From assembly GCA_030589605.1 (NCBI GenBank), contig JAUUVJ010000040.1:1-14671 (forward strand): DNA of 14,671 bases, read 5' to 3'. A program made the position numbers and the translations under genes. The notes beneath the pieces were generated by a model, which saw nothing but the letters and a program-made list of their open reading frames with translations, did no database searches and had not been told where the DNA came from. Source of the stretch: Candidatus Hodarchaeota archaeon (GTDB lineage: Archaea > Asgardarchaeota > Heimdallarchaeia > Hodarchaeales > Hodarchaeaceae). Positions within the stretch are counted from its first letter, which is position 1. Each line of letters begins with the position of its first letter. Below are positions 1 to 7,851 of this stretch, piece by piece.

Positions 1-62
1 AATGATGTTTTTCCTACTGACCCTTCTCCGCATACGACAACCTTACAATTATAATGTACCAT
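1..62 (-). CDS. Ras/Rab/Arf-like small GTPase, N-terminal fragment (runs off the left edge)
   Basis: Read on the minus strand, an ATG at 62-60 opens a frame of 20 codons plus two bases, giving MVHYNCKVVVCGEGSVGKTS. The fragment is one beta strand (KVVVCG) followed directly by a G1/Walker A loop, GEGSVGKT at residues 12-19. This is the start expected of a Ras-superfamily GTPase, where the P-loop comes about 10-20 residues after the N terminus. Such GTPases bind and hydrolyse GTP as molecular switches, and they are greatly expanded in Asgard archaea. The gene diverges from the archaeosortase gene, with 272 bases between the two start codons. A TATA-like box sits about 38 bases upstream. Only the first strand and the P-loop are visible. 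Switch regions, the NKxD motif and any lipid-anchor motif lie outside, so the subfamily (Rab, Arf, Rag or other) cannot be given. Another P-loop NTPase is possible but less likely. Confidence 0.72.
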   Translation of the reverse strand, partial: MVHYNCKVVVCGEGSVGKTS

Positions 63-95
63 TCTAAACACTGATTTCTAATTTATCTGAATAGA

Positions 96-105
96 TTATA
101 TTTAA
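96..105 (-). promoter_or_regulatory. Candidate TATA box of the small GTPase gene
   Basis: On the minus strand the sequence reads TTAAATATAA, close to the archaeal TATA consensus. Its centre is about 38 bases before the ATG at 62. With the usual 25-base offset, transcription would begin near position 75 and leave a leader of about a dozen bases. No clear Shine-Dalgarno sequence precedes this ATG, which fits a short-leader transcript. This rests on sequence and spacing only. Confidence 0.35.
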
Positions 106-285
106 GTACTCATATAAGACCTAGAATAATGATAGCATAATAGCTTTTATGATAGTATTATTATTAATCTAAAACATAATCAATATAAAAATATTCTACT
201 CCTTTAAACATTCTACAGGAATAAATCTCTATTCTATGAATTATCTTTCCTATCAATTGATCAAAAGTGGTAAATATATCCATAA

Positions 286-292
286 TTTATAT
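286..292 (+). promoter_or_regulatory. Candidate TATA box of the archaeosortase gene
   Basis: TTTATAT lies about 45 bases before the preferred ATG at 335. A start of transcription near 315 would leave a leader of about 20 bases holding the GGAG at 323-326. A second TATA-like element, TAAATATA at 271-278, is an alternative. The rest of 63-316 is AT-rich, and I see no gene or RNA in it. Confidence 0.3.
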
Positions 293-334
293 CAATTTTA
301 GCTACTGAATTGTTATTTGGATGGAGAAATGATT

Positions 335-1189
335 ATGATCTCCCTTAAATTAAATGAAAAACGACCAATAGTAATATATGAGTTTTTAATATTTCTATGG
401 ATTGTTTTCATTCTTCTGAATGGATTTTCTCGCGAATGGATTATGGTTTTTGTTACAATTTTTATTATTTATATTTTAGCAAATTTGTTATCATATCGAA
501 CATACAGATTAGTCATTCCTCCAATTACATGTATATTAGTTCTTTTATTTATTTTTAGAATTGATGATTTAATTATGAATTCTTTTGTAGTTGATCAGAT
601 GATCTTTTTAACATCAATTTCTCTTAATTTTGTTTTAAAGTATGGCTCTACAGCGTTTATGTTTACGTCAGTTTTATTTTTTTGGTATTTTAGATCAAAA
701 AATGGGATTCATCTGGGAAACAAAACAAAGAAAGTCTTTTATTTCACATCTTTGTTGTTCCTTGGTGTAGTAATAATTATTGATTATATTTCTAAGTTTG
801 ATATGATTATGATTGATTCATCGACATTTGAATTCAAAGGTTCTTCTCTTGTTTCCAGAATTTCTATTATTGACTCATGTTCAGGCATTTTTAGCTTATT
901 GATTTTTTTTTCATGTTTTCTTCTTTTTATTAATTTGACTAAACTAAATCATAAATTAGATAATGGTTATATATTAGCAATAGGATTACTGGGTGCTTTC
1001 GGTATATTTTTGATGAATCTTTGTCGAATTTTTATTCTTATCTTTTTAAATTTAATTTTTTCTGTTGAATTGATGCAGGAGGCACATATCTACCTTGGTG
1101 GAATACTTATCATTGTATATCTTTCCATTTATTGGAGCTTAATTTGGTCAGAGCTCCCTGTTCAAACAAAAAATAACTGTGAAACCTGA
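335..1189 (+). CDS. Archaeosortase/exosortase-family membrane protein
   Basis: This is a very hydrophobic protein of 284 residues (290 from the in-frame TTG at 317; numbering here is from that TTG) with about eight to ten membrane helices. The exosortase/archaeosortase catalytic triad is in order in the C-terminal third: Cys188 in DSCSGI, Arg237 in NLCR, and His257 in EAHIYLGG. Members of this family cut C-terminal sorting signals of secreted proteins next to the membrane and move the protein onto a lipid or other anchor. The first helices (about 17-80) are less conserved, as is usual. GGAG at 323-326 is 8 bases before the ATG at 335 and only 2 before the ATG at 329. No such site precedes the TTG at 317, so I prefer 335. 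No partner gene with a recognisable sorting tail is complete in the window; the C terminus of the secreted protein at 14326 is not visible. The archaeosortase subclass cannot be told. Confidence 0.85.
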   Translation: MISLKLNEKRPIVIYEFLIFLWIVFILLNGFSREWIMVFVTIFIIYILANLLSYRTYRLVIPPITCILVLLFIFRIDDLIMNSFVVDQMIFLTSISLNFVLKYGSTAFMFTSVLFFWYFRSKNGIHLGNKTKKVFYFTSLLFLGVVIIIDYISKFDMIMIDSSTFEFKGSSLVSRISIIDSCSGIFSLLIFFSCFLLFINLTKLNHKLDNGYILAIGLLGAFGIFLMNLCRIFILIFLNLIFSVELMQEAHIYLGGILIIVYLSIYWSLIWSELPVQTKNNCET

Positions 1190-1211
1190 ATTCATGAGTT
1201 TGTCTAAAAAC

Positions 1212-1248
1212 TTCAGCTTAGTAAATAACTGAAATTCCTTTATTTTTT
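1212..1248 (+). terminator. Possible hairpin plus T-run after the archaeosortase gene
   Basis: TTCAG at 1212-1216 can pair with CTGAA at 1229-1233, and a T-rich run (CCTTTATTTTTT) ends at 1248. It begins about 20 bases after the stop codon. The stem is only 5 bp, so the T-run is the more reliable part, since archaeal termination relies mainly on oligo-T. Confidence 0.33.
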
Positions 1249-1311
1249 AAAATCAATGCTAATACGTTCTAAACCTTTTTTAAATCAAAATTTCAAAGCT
1301 CGTTCACTGAT

Positions 1312-1316
1312 GAGGT
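1312..1316 (+). promoter_or_regulatory. Ribosome-binding site deciding the TTG start of asnS
   Basis: GAGGT lies 7 bases before the TTG at 1324, at canonical spacing. The next in-frame ATG (1354) would remove the beginning of the anticodon-binding OB fold. The site therefore supports TTG as the true start. Confidence 0.6.
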
Positions 1317-1323
1317 TATTGAA

Positions 1324-2625
1324 TTGAGATACATTTCGATCAAAAATCTTCCGAATATGATTGGCGATGAAGCGTGGGTTAGAGGTTGGCTTCACCACGT
1401 CCGTCGGCAAGGAAAGCTAATATTCCTAGTTATAAGAGATCCTACAGGTTTTGTGCAAGCAGTTGTTAAGCCATTAATAGGTGAAGAAAAATTCAAAATT
1501 GCAGAGAAATTAACGCGTGAAACTGCGGTAATAGCAAAAGGAATTATAAAAGAGGATAAGCGAGCTCCTTATAATAACATTGAGTTGCAATTAATCACGA
1601 TAAACCCTGTCATCAGTAATGCACTGCCAGAACTGGAATATGAAATACGACCTGATTCTGGCCCTCAAGTAATGCTTGATAAAAGACATTTGGTGTTACG
1701 TGGGGAACAAGCATCAGATATAATGCGTTTTCGTGATTTTATTACGCGAAGTTTTCGTAAATTTTTCTTCTCACGAGATTTTGTTGAGGTTACTCCTTCT
1801 ATTATCGTTCAGACACAGGTTGAAGGCGGATCGACATTATTTGCATTCAAATATTTCGAACAAGAAGCATATCTAACTCAATCGAGTCAATTGTATCTTG
1901 AAACTGTATTACCAAGCTTGGGAAATGTGTTTTGTGCATTGCCTTCATTTCGTGCAGAAAAATCGAGAACAAGAAGGCATTTGACGGAATATACGCATAT
2001 TGAAGCTGAAATGCCATGGTTTGAGTTTGAGGATTTACTAGACTTCATGGAAGATATGATCATTCATGTCTATACGAAAGCAAAAGAAAGTATTATCCCA
2101 TCAAAATTTGATCAAAAGATAACAATACCTTCAAAACCTTTTGAACGAGTCTCATATGAAAAAACTATAGATTTATTAAGAGAATATGAACTTAAAGGTG
2201 AATCTGGGGAATATTTGGAGCATGGAGATGATATAACTGAAGGGCCTGAGCGAGCTTTGGTGGATAGAATCGGGAAACCAACTTTCTTAACTCATTTTCC
2301 AACTGGGATGAAACCTTTCTATATGAAAGTAAATGAAAAGAATCCAGAGATCATGAATGCAGCTGATCTTCTCTTACCTAATGTGGGGGAAATCATTGGT
2401 GGTTCCCAAAGAGAAGATGATCTTGAGGTATTATTAGAACGGATGAAAGAAGAAGGATTAGACCCTAAGCCATATTATTGGTATATTGATCAAAGGAAGT
2501 ATGGAACGGTTCCACATTCAGGTTTTGGTTTAGGACTTGAACGCACTGTGCAAGCTATGCTAAATCTAGATCATATTCGCGAAGCGTGCCTGTATCCACG
2601 TTTAATTAACCGTGCGACTCCATAA
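1324..2625 (+). CDS. asnS: Asparaginyl-tRNA synthetase (class IIb), eukaryote-like
   Basis: This enzyme charges tRNA-Asn with asparagine using ATP, in the cytoplasm. Its 433 residues form an N-terminal OB-fold anticodon-binding domain (about 1-105, with VRGWLHHVRRQGK at 19-31) and a class II catalytic core. Motif 1 is around 146-158, motif 2 is FRAEKSRTRRHLTEY at 209-223, and motif 3 is GFGLGLER at 400-407. Features that mark AsnRS rather than archaeal AspRS are TQSSQLYLET (185-194), RRHLTEYTHIEAE (217-229), PYYWYIDQRKYGT (383-395) and the C-terminal CLYPR. From memory these match the eukaryotic cytosolic enzyme closely. Length is normal for an enzyme without the eukaryotic N-terminal extension. 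The OB fold is present, so this is not the archaeal AsnRS-derived asparagine synthetase that lacks it. Having AsnRS implies direct Asn-tRNA charging instead of, or beside, the GatCAB route. Confidence 0.93.
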   Translation: MRYISIKNLPNMIGDEAWVRGWLHHVRRQGKLIFLVIRDPTGFVQAVVKPLIGEEKFKIAEKLTRETAVIAKGIIKEDKRAPYNNIELQLITINPVISNALPELEYEIRPDSGPQVMLDKRHLVLRGEQASDIMRFRDFITRSFRKFFFSRDFVEVTPSIIVQTQVEGGSTLFAFKYFEQEAYLTQSSQLYLETVLPSLGNVFCALPSFRAEKSRTRRHLTEYTHIEAEMPWFEFEDLLDFMEDMIIHVYTKAKESIIPSKFDQKITIPSKPFERVSYEKTIDLLREYELKGESGEYLEHGDDITEGPERALVDRIGKPTFLTHFPTGMKPFYMKVNEKNPEIMNAADLLLPNVGEIIGGSQREDDLEVLLERMKEEGLDPKPYYWYIDQRKYGTVPHSGFGLGLERTVQAMLNLDHIREACLYPRLINRATP

Positions 2626-2657
2626 ATGGTATTTCTATCCACAATTCCTAAGAGAAA

Positions 2658-2697
2658 CACAATGATGAAGCTTTGAACTTCGTTGTTATCCTTTTTT
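2658..2697 (+). terminator. Possible terminator of asnS
   Basis: An imperfect hairpin (GAAG at 2667-2670 with CTTC at 2678-2681, flanked by partly pairing ACAA/TTGT) is followed by TCCTTTTTT ending at 2697. It lies about 35-70 bases after the asnS stop, in the space between two convergent genes. No other gene or RNA is seen in 2626-2854. Confidence 0.4.
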
Positions 2698-2854
2698 CAT
2701 GTTTTCTTTATATCTAAATTCCCAAAATTGTTAAATCGATTGGATTTTCAATTTCAAAAACCTGGGTTATCTTTTGCTTCTTCTGTGGATCTAGCCGTAG
2801 CTTCCATGTACAAATATTTAATTTTGTTTTTTTCCATCTTAATAAGTTGATAAA

Positions 2855-4594
2855 TCAATCGTTTATAGGTGTGAGTTTTGTAATGATTTTTCCACACTCT
2901 GGACACTGTTCAGGTATGCTATGACGATCTTTTACTTCAAATGAACCATCACACATACTACATTTCCATTTTGATGGTAATAATAATTCAGATTCGATTT
3001 GTAAGAGTATTGATGTAAACCGATTCAAGATTCGATCAGTTTTGTTTACTACTTGCCCAATTTCACTAGCTTTACGTAACTCTTGAGGAGATTCTGGGTC
3101 TTGGAGTAATTTAATGTCCTGATGCAAATTCTTTATCTGGATTTGAAGTTCCTTTGAAGATGGATATGAAGTGATAATCTCTCTAGACTCAATCCATTTG
3201 AGAATGAAGGTGATTTTGTCCATTGTTAATAATGCTTGGGAATTCGCTTGATCTTTTGATGTCATATCAGGTAATTTCTGAATTTCTTTAGAAAGATCTG
3301 CTAGATAAGTTTTAAGATCTCCTTGGAGATTTAAATGTGTGTACATTCGGAATAAAGTCAAATAATGCGAAAATTGTTTATCAGGATCAATTTTTACATG
3401 AATTGCGTTTGTGATTTCTCTAATATCACCTGATTCACAATCGTTTGAGTCTGCAGGACTATCTACTGGTGATTTCCACCGTGAACGAACAATTATTTGT
3501 TTCCCGCGAGAGTAACTAATATCCACTAGTTCTCGATTCTTTGCAGAAAGGCATTCCCAAAATTTAAAATTTGATTTTTCCTCATCCAATATCATCTGTT
3601 CTTTCCCTGCTCCACAATATTCACATTCATCAAGTGTATCTTCTTCAGATCTATTCATTTTTCCACAAGCAAAACAATAGAAATAGGTATATTCAACAGT
3701 AAATTTTCCAAATGTTCCTGATCCAGATACCTGCGAGTCATCTGCAGCATGGCGCATACGAGCAAAAAGGGAATCAGAATCATCTAACATTGAACTTAAT
3801 GAACTTCCTAATCCCTCTGCAACCTCAATACGCTCTTTTTCTTCCATTTTCTTTTTTAAATATACTTTTCTTTCTTCAGGAGACATTTTTTCAATTTTTT
3901 TGAGTTCCTTGACATGAGTCTGTAATCGATTTCGATCAAGGGTTGTTAATGCTTCTAAAAAAGGTTGAGGTAGAGATGTGATTTCTTCCATACTCATTTC
4001 TTCAAAATCAGTTCTTAATTCTCTTATAGATCCTGATCCCACAGTTTTTTGAGGAGATAATATTGTACCTGATGGTGGAGGAGGTGGAGGAGCTCCAGAT
4101 ACCCCTAATCTGGGTGATGATGGAGGAAAAGATATGCCAGTTTGAGGAATTGTAGATGACACTCTTGTTGTAAGAACTGCGGTATTTCTTCTGATAGCTT
4201 CAATTACTCTCTTTTCAAGATTATCTAAAAATCCTGCAGTTATTGTGAAATTTCTATGCTGATCAGTAAGGATATTACTCATTTCCACGAGTAAATGTTC
4301 TGACATTGCATCAAGCCTAGGAAACAAAGAAGATACGATGTCAAATGTTGTCCATCGTTCAACATCAGAATAAGTTCCATAGGGTTCTAGACCGAAAGCT
4401 CTCATTTTGGGATAAATTTCTGAGTCACTCATGTTTCTTCTAGCCCAACTCCAGATAGTGGGCTTATTTTTTTCACTGCCTAACAGATCTAGGGCTATTT
4501 TAGCAAAAGATTCATTTTTGTTACGCCGATTATTAATTTCTTCTCTTCTTTGTTCTGGGTTTAACTTAAACCAGATTGCATTTGCGTTAGACAT
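2855..4594 (-). CDS. Unrecognised 579-residue protein with possible HTH, proline run and two zinc ribbons
   Basis: I do not recognise a family. Residues 28-54 (ESFAKIALDLLG...TIWSWARRN) look like a small helix-turn-helix. Residues 85-140 are helical. Residues 150-188 are a low-complexity Pro/Ser/Gly linker with six prolines in a row (169-174). Residues 225-260 are a strongly charged, probably coiled helix. A first zinc ribbon has C307, C310, C324 and C327. Residues 405-535 are mostly helical, and a second zinc ribbon near the C terminus has C545, C548, C564 and C567. There is no signal peptide or membrane segment, so it should be cytoplasmic. The pattern fits a nucleic-acid-binding or scaffold protein, but no enzyme motif is visible. 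It is transcribed alone, convergent with asnS, and AGGT about 8 bases before the ATG supports the start. Polyproline in an Asgard protein also suggests a possible profilin ligand, which is inference only. Confidence 0.8.
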   Translation of the reverse strand: MSNANAIWFKLNPEQRREEINNRRNKNESFAKIALDLLGSEKNKPTIWSWARRNMSDSEIYPKMRAFGLEPYGTYSDVERWTTFDIVSSLFPRLDAMSEHLLVEMSNILTDQHRNFTITAGFLDNLEKRVIEAIRRNTAVLTTRVSSTIPQTGISFPPSSPRLGVSGAPPPPPPSGTILSPQKTVGSGSIRELRTDFEEMSMEEITSLPQPFLEALTTLDRNRLQTHVKELKKIEKMSPEERKVYLKKKMEEKERIEVAEGLGSSLSSMLDDSDSLFARMRHAADDSQVSGSGTFGKFTVEYTYFYCFACGKMNRSEEDTLDECEYCGAGKEQMILDEEKSNFKFWECLSAKNRELVDISYSRGKQIIVRSRWKSPVDSPADSNDCESGDIREITNAIHVKIDPDKQFSHYLTLFRMYTHLNLQGDLKTYLADLSKEIQKLPDMTSKDQANSQALLTMDKITFILKWIESREIITSYPSSKELQIQIKNLHQDIKLLQDPESPQELRKASEIGQVVNKTDRILNRFTSILLQIESELLLPSKWKCSMCDGSFEVKDRHSIPEQCPECGKIITKLTPIND

Positions 4595-4640
4595 CTTTAT
4601 AACCTACAGAGAATGGAATTTAAGCGAAGCGGGGATGAGT

Positions 4641-4691
4641 TTCTCGAGAATTCATAACTGAACATATGATAAAGTTCACATGAACGTTCAT
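4641..4691 (-). promoter_or_regulatory. Palindrome cluster upstream of the zinc-ribbon protein gene
   Basis: Within about 50 bases there is a perfect 10-bp palindrome TTCTCGAGAA (4641-4650) and a perfect 12-bp palindrome ATGAACGTTCAT (4680-4691). The half-site TGAAC/GTTCA occurs four times: 4659-4663, 4674-4678, 4681-4685 and 4686-4690. It lies 47-97 bases before the ATG at 4594, where an operator could sit. AT-rich TATA-like DNA (ATATATG on the minus strand) touches the outer palindrome. The regulator is unknown. Confidence 0.38.
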
Positions 4692-4849
4692 ATATTTTTG
4701 GGCTTTTAAAGATAACACTTTGGCAACAATTCGTCGTCGTGAATAACATGATATTCTTGATTTTCCTATCTTTAATTGCTTTTAATTCTTCGGAGCTTTA
4801 ATACGAGTGAACGAAACATACCTTTAATTCTCTAGACTGAAGATTAATC

Positions 4850-4871
4850 AAAAAAGATGAGAAAAGAAGAC
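4850..4871 (-). terminator. Oligo-T terminator after the FtsX-type permease gene
   Basis: On the minus strand, starting a few bases after the stop codon, the sequence is pyrimidine-rich and ends in six Ts (4855-4850). There is no strong hairpin. This fits archaeal intrinsic termination at T-rich tracts. Confidence 0.4.
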
Positions 4872-4875
4872 TTGT

Positions 4876-7584
4876 TTATTGTTCTTTATCTTTAAAAAGA
4901 GGTGGGAATGTTTTCATAGATTCTTGCCTTCTTTTTAATATTCCATCCATCATCTTATCCCAGCCATCCCAAATTATTGGATTCGCTTTAATTTGTCTTG
5001 GAGCATAGGTAGTTATGGCTTCAATGACACTTTTATTCGAAGCGCGATAACTAGGAATTATTGTACTTGTGATTGTGACAAGAAAGGATGCAGAAATCCA
5101 AAATAATATTAAATTAGGTGAAATACTTGTTTTAATAGGTAAAGATTTACCAATATACCAAGTTATTAGCTCTGCTCCAATAACACCATTGATGATACCG
5201 AAAATAACACCTAAGATACCATATATTGTCGATTCTGCAAAAAAAATTGAAAAAACGTCTTTCTTAGTTAAGCCCATCGATCTCATTATTCCAACTTCTC
5301 TCTCTGTCTTCAAAGTTGAAATTAAAATGGAAATAAATTGAGCCAAACCAGCTAGGAGAAATGTATGAAAGAATAAAGTTTGAAAAAAAGCTTTTTGTAT
5401 GATCAAAGATTTTTCGATGGCTTCAGCATAGAAATCTACTGCAGTACAATGTGCAAAAAATGTATAGTTTGAAAGAAGCTGATCTTTCATTATATAAAGA
5501 TTTACATCTGTCCTTGTAGACATGAGAACATAGCTAACTGATTGGTTCTGCCACAACGTTCGATAGAGATCATCTGAACAAAATATATAGTTTCCATGCT
5601 GTAAAAATGGGTTACCTGCAGCAATACCAGTGATTTTCATCTGAATGCTTGAATTTGAGGATGTTTGGACGTCCAAATATTCTCCTAATCGTAACCCAAT
5701 TCGTGAAACAAGAAAATGACTAATAATTATTCCCCGTTCTGAACTATTTAATAAAGTCGGGATATGAGGTTCCGCTGGCAGTACCATTGTCTCTTTGAAG
5801 AAATAATCAAAATTTTCATTGTTAATACCAAATACATACCCTTGTATAGAACTGATTGTGGTTCTTTGTTGCTGAATAGCTCCTGCTCTGAGTATATTGT
5901 TATCACTTTCCATTAGGTCATTAACAAATGATGGAGGTATTTGTACGTTATCTTTAGTTTCTGCTATGATGTCTATTCGCCCAAATCGCTCGTTGTAATA
6001 ATCAGGGAATGATTCAATAAGACCATCTGAAACTATACCTACAACAAGTATAAAACTAAGAGCTAGAGCAGTTACCATAATAGTTAAAAGGGCTTTTTGG
6101 GGTTCCCTTTCAATATTTCGTGTCGCAATAATTCTTGGGACTTTCTTATGCCATAACATTAATTTCTTACCCAATTTTGGCACAAAATGTAAAAATGCAC
6201 TTTCTAAAAGTAATGTACCAGCAAACACCGCTCCTATCGCAATAAAGTGCCACGAAAGAATTTCAAAAGATAAGAATCTACTAGGCCCAATAAAATAAGT
6301 TGTTATAAATCCTGATATTATCAATAACCCTCCGCTTATTAATGAAATTACTCTACTATTTGAGGTAACTTTTTTCGTACGCATCTTCCAATGAATATTC
6401 TGAATGACAGGGAGATTAACAGATAGAGCGATAGGATAAAGACCTGCAATTAAAGCAATAAGTATCCCTGTGACAAATGCTGACAGAATTGATGTTGGAA
6501 GAAGCAGTAATGCGTTGATATCAACAGTATGTGGATAATTGACATTTAAAAAGAATACAATAATGTATGAAAAACCAATGCCAATAATATTACCTATAAT
6601 ACTGCCAAGTCCGCTGTAAAATAATATTTCAAACCCAAGAAACAGAATAACTTGTATTTTAGAGGTTCCACTTGCTCTTAAGATGCCGAATTCTGATGAT
6701 CGTTCTTTAATATTGATAGTAAGTATATTTGTTATAAAAAGGAACTCAACTACGAATGAGGCAATGATAATTAAATTCATTGCTGTTTGATACGATCTTA
6801 TTGCTAGAATATCGGTTTCACTTAAGAATTTCTCCCGAAAAACAAGATAATCAAGTCCCAGTGTATCTTCTATTCGTTGTGCTATGGAATTTATATTAAT
6901 AAATTCATTGACTTCAATCACTATATGAAAGTTTAAATAACTCTCATCTTCAAATATCTCAAGCAAATAATTTAGATTTATTAAGATAAACAAGAATCCG
7001 TTATGATTTCCAAAGTTTTCTCTATCATCTATTGTTCCAGATATTGTAGCAGTAGTTGCACTCACACCGTATTCTGACATGTCTGGAATATAGAACTTCT
7101 GACCTGGTGTTACTTCTGCTAGATATCCGATTGATTCGGAAATAATAACCTCCTGTTCAAATCTATCTAATGTCTTATTACCGTTTATTACTTCTAGTTG
7201 TGGGAAATCAGGGTGATTTTCAGGTTCAAAACCATATAATATAACAGCATTTGTGATATTCTCTAACAGTGGTTGGTCTTGAATGAAACTAGGAAGATCA
7301 TTCAGGGTAAAAGTCGCTACTAGGCTTGATTTCTTGACTCCATCAATATCCAGCATTCTTTGTTCTAGTTCTTGCATCTCAAGTAAAGTTGAATTGCTTT
7401 TTGAATGAATTGTAATATCCGTAAAGTTATTACCTCTGTGTTTCTCAATAAAATTACCATATAGTGAATCGACAGATACTGCTATTCCAGTCTCTAAACC
7501 AACTGAAACAGCAATTCCTAAAACTATTAGAAAAGTTCGCCATCTATTACGAGTAAAATTACGCCATGGAAGAGTTAAGAACAT
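4876..7584 (-). CDS. FtsX/MacB-type ABC transporter permease, two modules in one chain
   Basis: The 902 residues contain the FtsX/MacB unit twice. Module 1 has a first helix (about 15-35) after a basic start (PWRNFTRNRWRT), a large external domain (about 45-260) and an FtsX core of three helices (265-290, 315-345, 360-388) with ERSSEFGILRASG at 294-306. Two linker helices follow (about 411-432 and 442-462). Module 2 begins at RNIEREPQKALLT (489-501), with a helix at 500-518, an external domain (about 525-730) and a second FtsX core with EREVGIMRSMG at 761-771. A short charged tail lies in the cytoplasm. The family typically moves lipoproteins, lipids or peptides, or drives membrane-bound enzymes mechanically, using a separate MacB/LolD-type ATPase. 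No such ATPase is in the window; the nearby ATPases belong to the peptide importer. The gene probably has its own promoter, since 267 bases separate it from the upstream gene. Substrate unknown. Confidence 0.87.
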   Translation of the reverse strand: MFLTLPWRNFTRNRWRTFLIVLGIAVSVGLETGIAVSVDSLYGNFIEKHRGNNFTDITIHSKSNSTLLEMQELEQRMLDIDGVKKSSLVATFTLNDLPSFIQDQPLLENITNAVILYGFEPENHPDFPQLEVINGNKTLDRFEQEVIISESIGYLAEVTPGQKFYIPDMSEYGVSATTATISGTIDDRENFGNHNGFLFILINLNYLLEIFEDESYLNFHIVIEVNEFININSIAQRIEDTLGLDYLVFREKFLSETDILAIRSYQTAMNLIIIASFVVEFLFITNILTINIKERSSEFGILRASGTSKIQVILFLGFEILFYSGLGSIIGNIIGIGFSYIIVFFLNVNYPHTVDINALLLLPTSILSAFVTGILIALIAGLYPIALSVNLPVIQNIHWKMRTKKVTSNSRVISLISGGLLIISGFITTYFIGPSRFLSFEILSWHFIAIGAVFAGTLLLESAFLHFVPKLGKKLMLWHKKVPRIIATRNIEREPQKALLTIMVTALALSFILVVGIVSDGLIESFPDYYNERFGRIDIIAETKDNVQIPPSFVNDLMESDNNILRAGAIQQQRTTISSIQGYVFGINNENFDYFFKETMVLPAEPHIPTLLNSSERGIIISHFLVSRIGLRLGEYLDVQTSSNSSIQMKITGIAAGNPFLQHGNYIFCSDDLYRTLWQNQSVSYVLMSTRTDVNLYIMKDQLLSNYTFFAHCTAVDFYAEAIEKSLIIQKAFFQTLFFHTFLLAGLAQFISILISTLKTEREVGIMRSMGLTKKDVFSIFFAESTIYGILGVIFGIINGVIGAELITWYIGKSLPIKTSISPNLILFWISASFLVTITSTIIPSYRASNKSVIEAITTYAPRQIKANPIIWDGWDKMMDGILKRRQESMKTFPPLFKDKEQ

Positions 7585-7727
7585 CGTTTTCCCTTACAGA
7601 TTATAAAATTCATGTAAAATTTGCTAATAATTATAATATGTATCTTTCGTTAGGTGAAAAAACTTGAGATATTCCATACAACAGTAATTCAAGATACAGC
7701 ATTAATAAGAATCTAGCCAGGAGACCC

Positions 7728-7768
7728 TAGTATTCATTTGAGGGGGGAATCGCCACAAAAGAATATTA
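7728..7768 (-). other. Imperfect long stem-loop downstream of the importer operon
   Basis: TATTCATTTG (7731-7740) pairs with CAAAAGAATA (7756-7765) at nine of ten positions, with further pairing outside (7728-7729 with 7767-7768) and a G-rich loop holding six Gs in a row. It lies about 85-125 bases after the last stop codon of the importer operon. It could be an mRNA 3'-end structure or a processing site. A run of six Ts on the minus strand (7662-7657) lies further downstream and could be the actual terminator. The rest of 7585-7851 shows no gene. Confidence 0.3.
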
Positions 7769-7851
7769 ATCGTGTGTGATGAGAGGCCCGATCCTTCATT
7801 AAGGAGAAACCAAGCTTTTGAACTAGAATTTTCCTATTTTCTAACTAAGCT

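Noticed and set aside
1324..2625. Aspartyl-tRNA synthetase (archaeal AspRS), or the AsnRS-derived asparagine synthetase
   Set aside because: The SSQLYLET, RRHLTEYTHIEAE and YWYIDQRKYGT segments are of the AsnRS type, and the N-terminal OB fold missing from the asparagine synthetase is present.
3712..3903. Short plus-strand open frames inside the minus-strand genes (for example 3712-3903, 5069-5341, 8252-8545, 9137-9361, 11565-11783 and 13753-14049)
   Set aside because: All lie opposite well-supported genes, have no recognisable motif or ribosome-binding site, and read as antisense shadows.
7776..7800. C/D-box small RNA (TGATGA box at about 7778)
   Set aside because: No matching CTGA D box at a suitable distance and no C'/D' pair. 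A single TGATGA is expected by chance.
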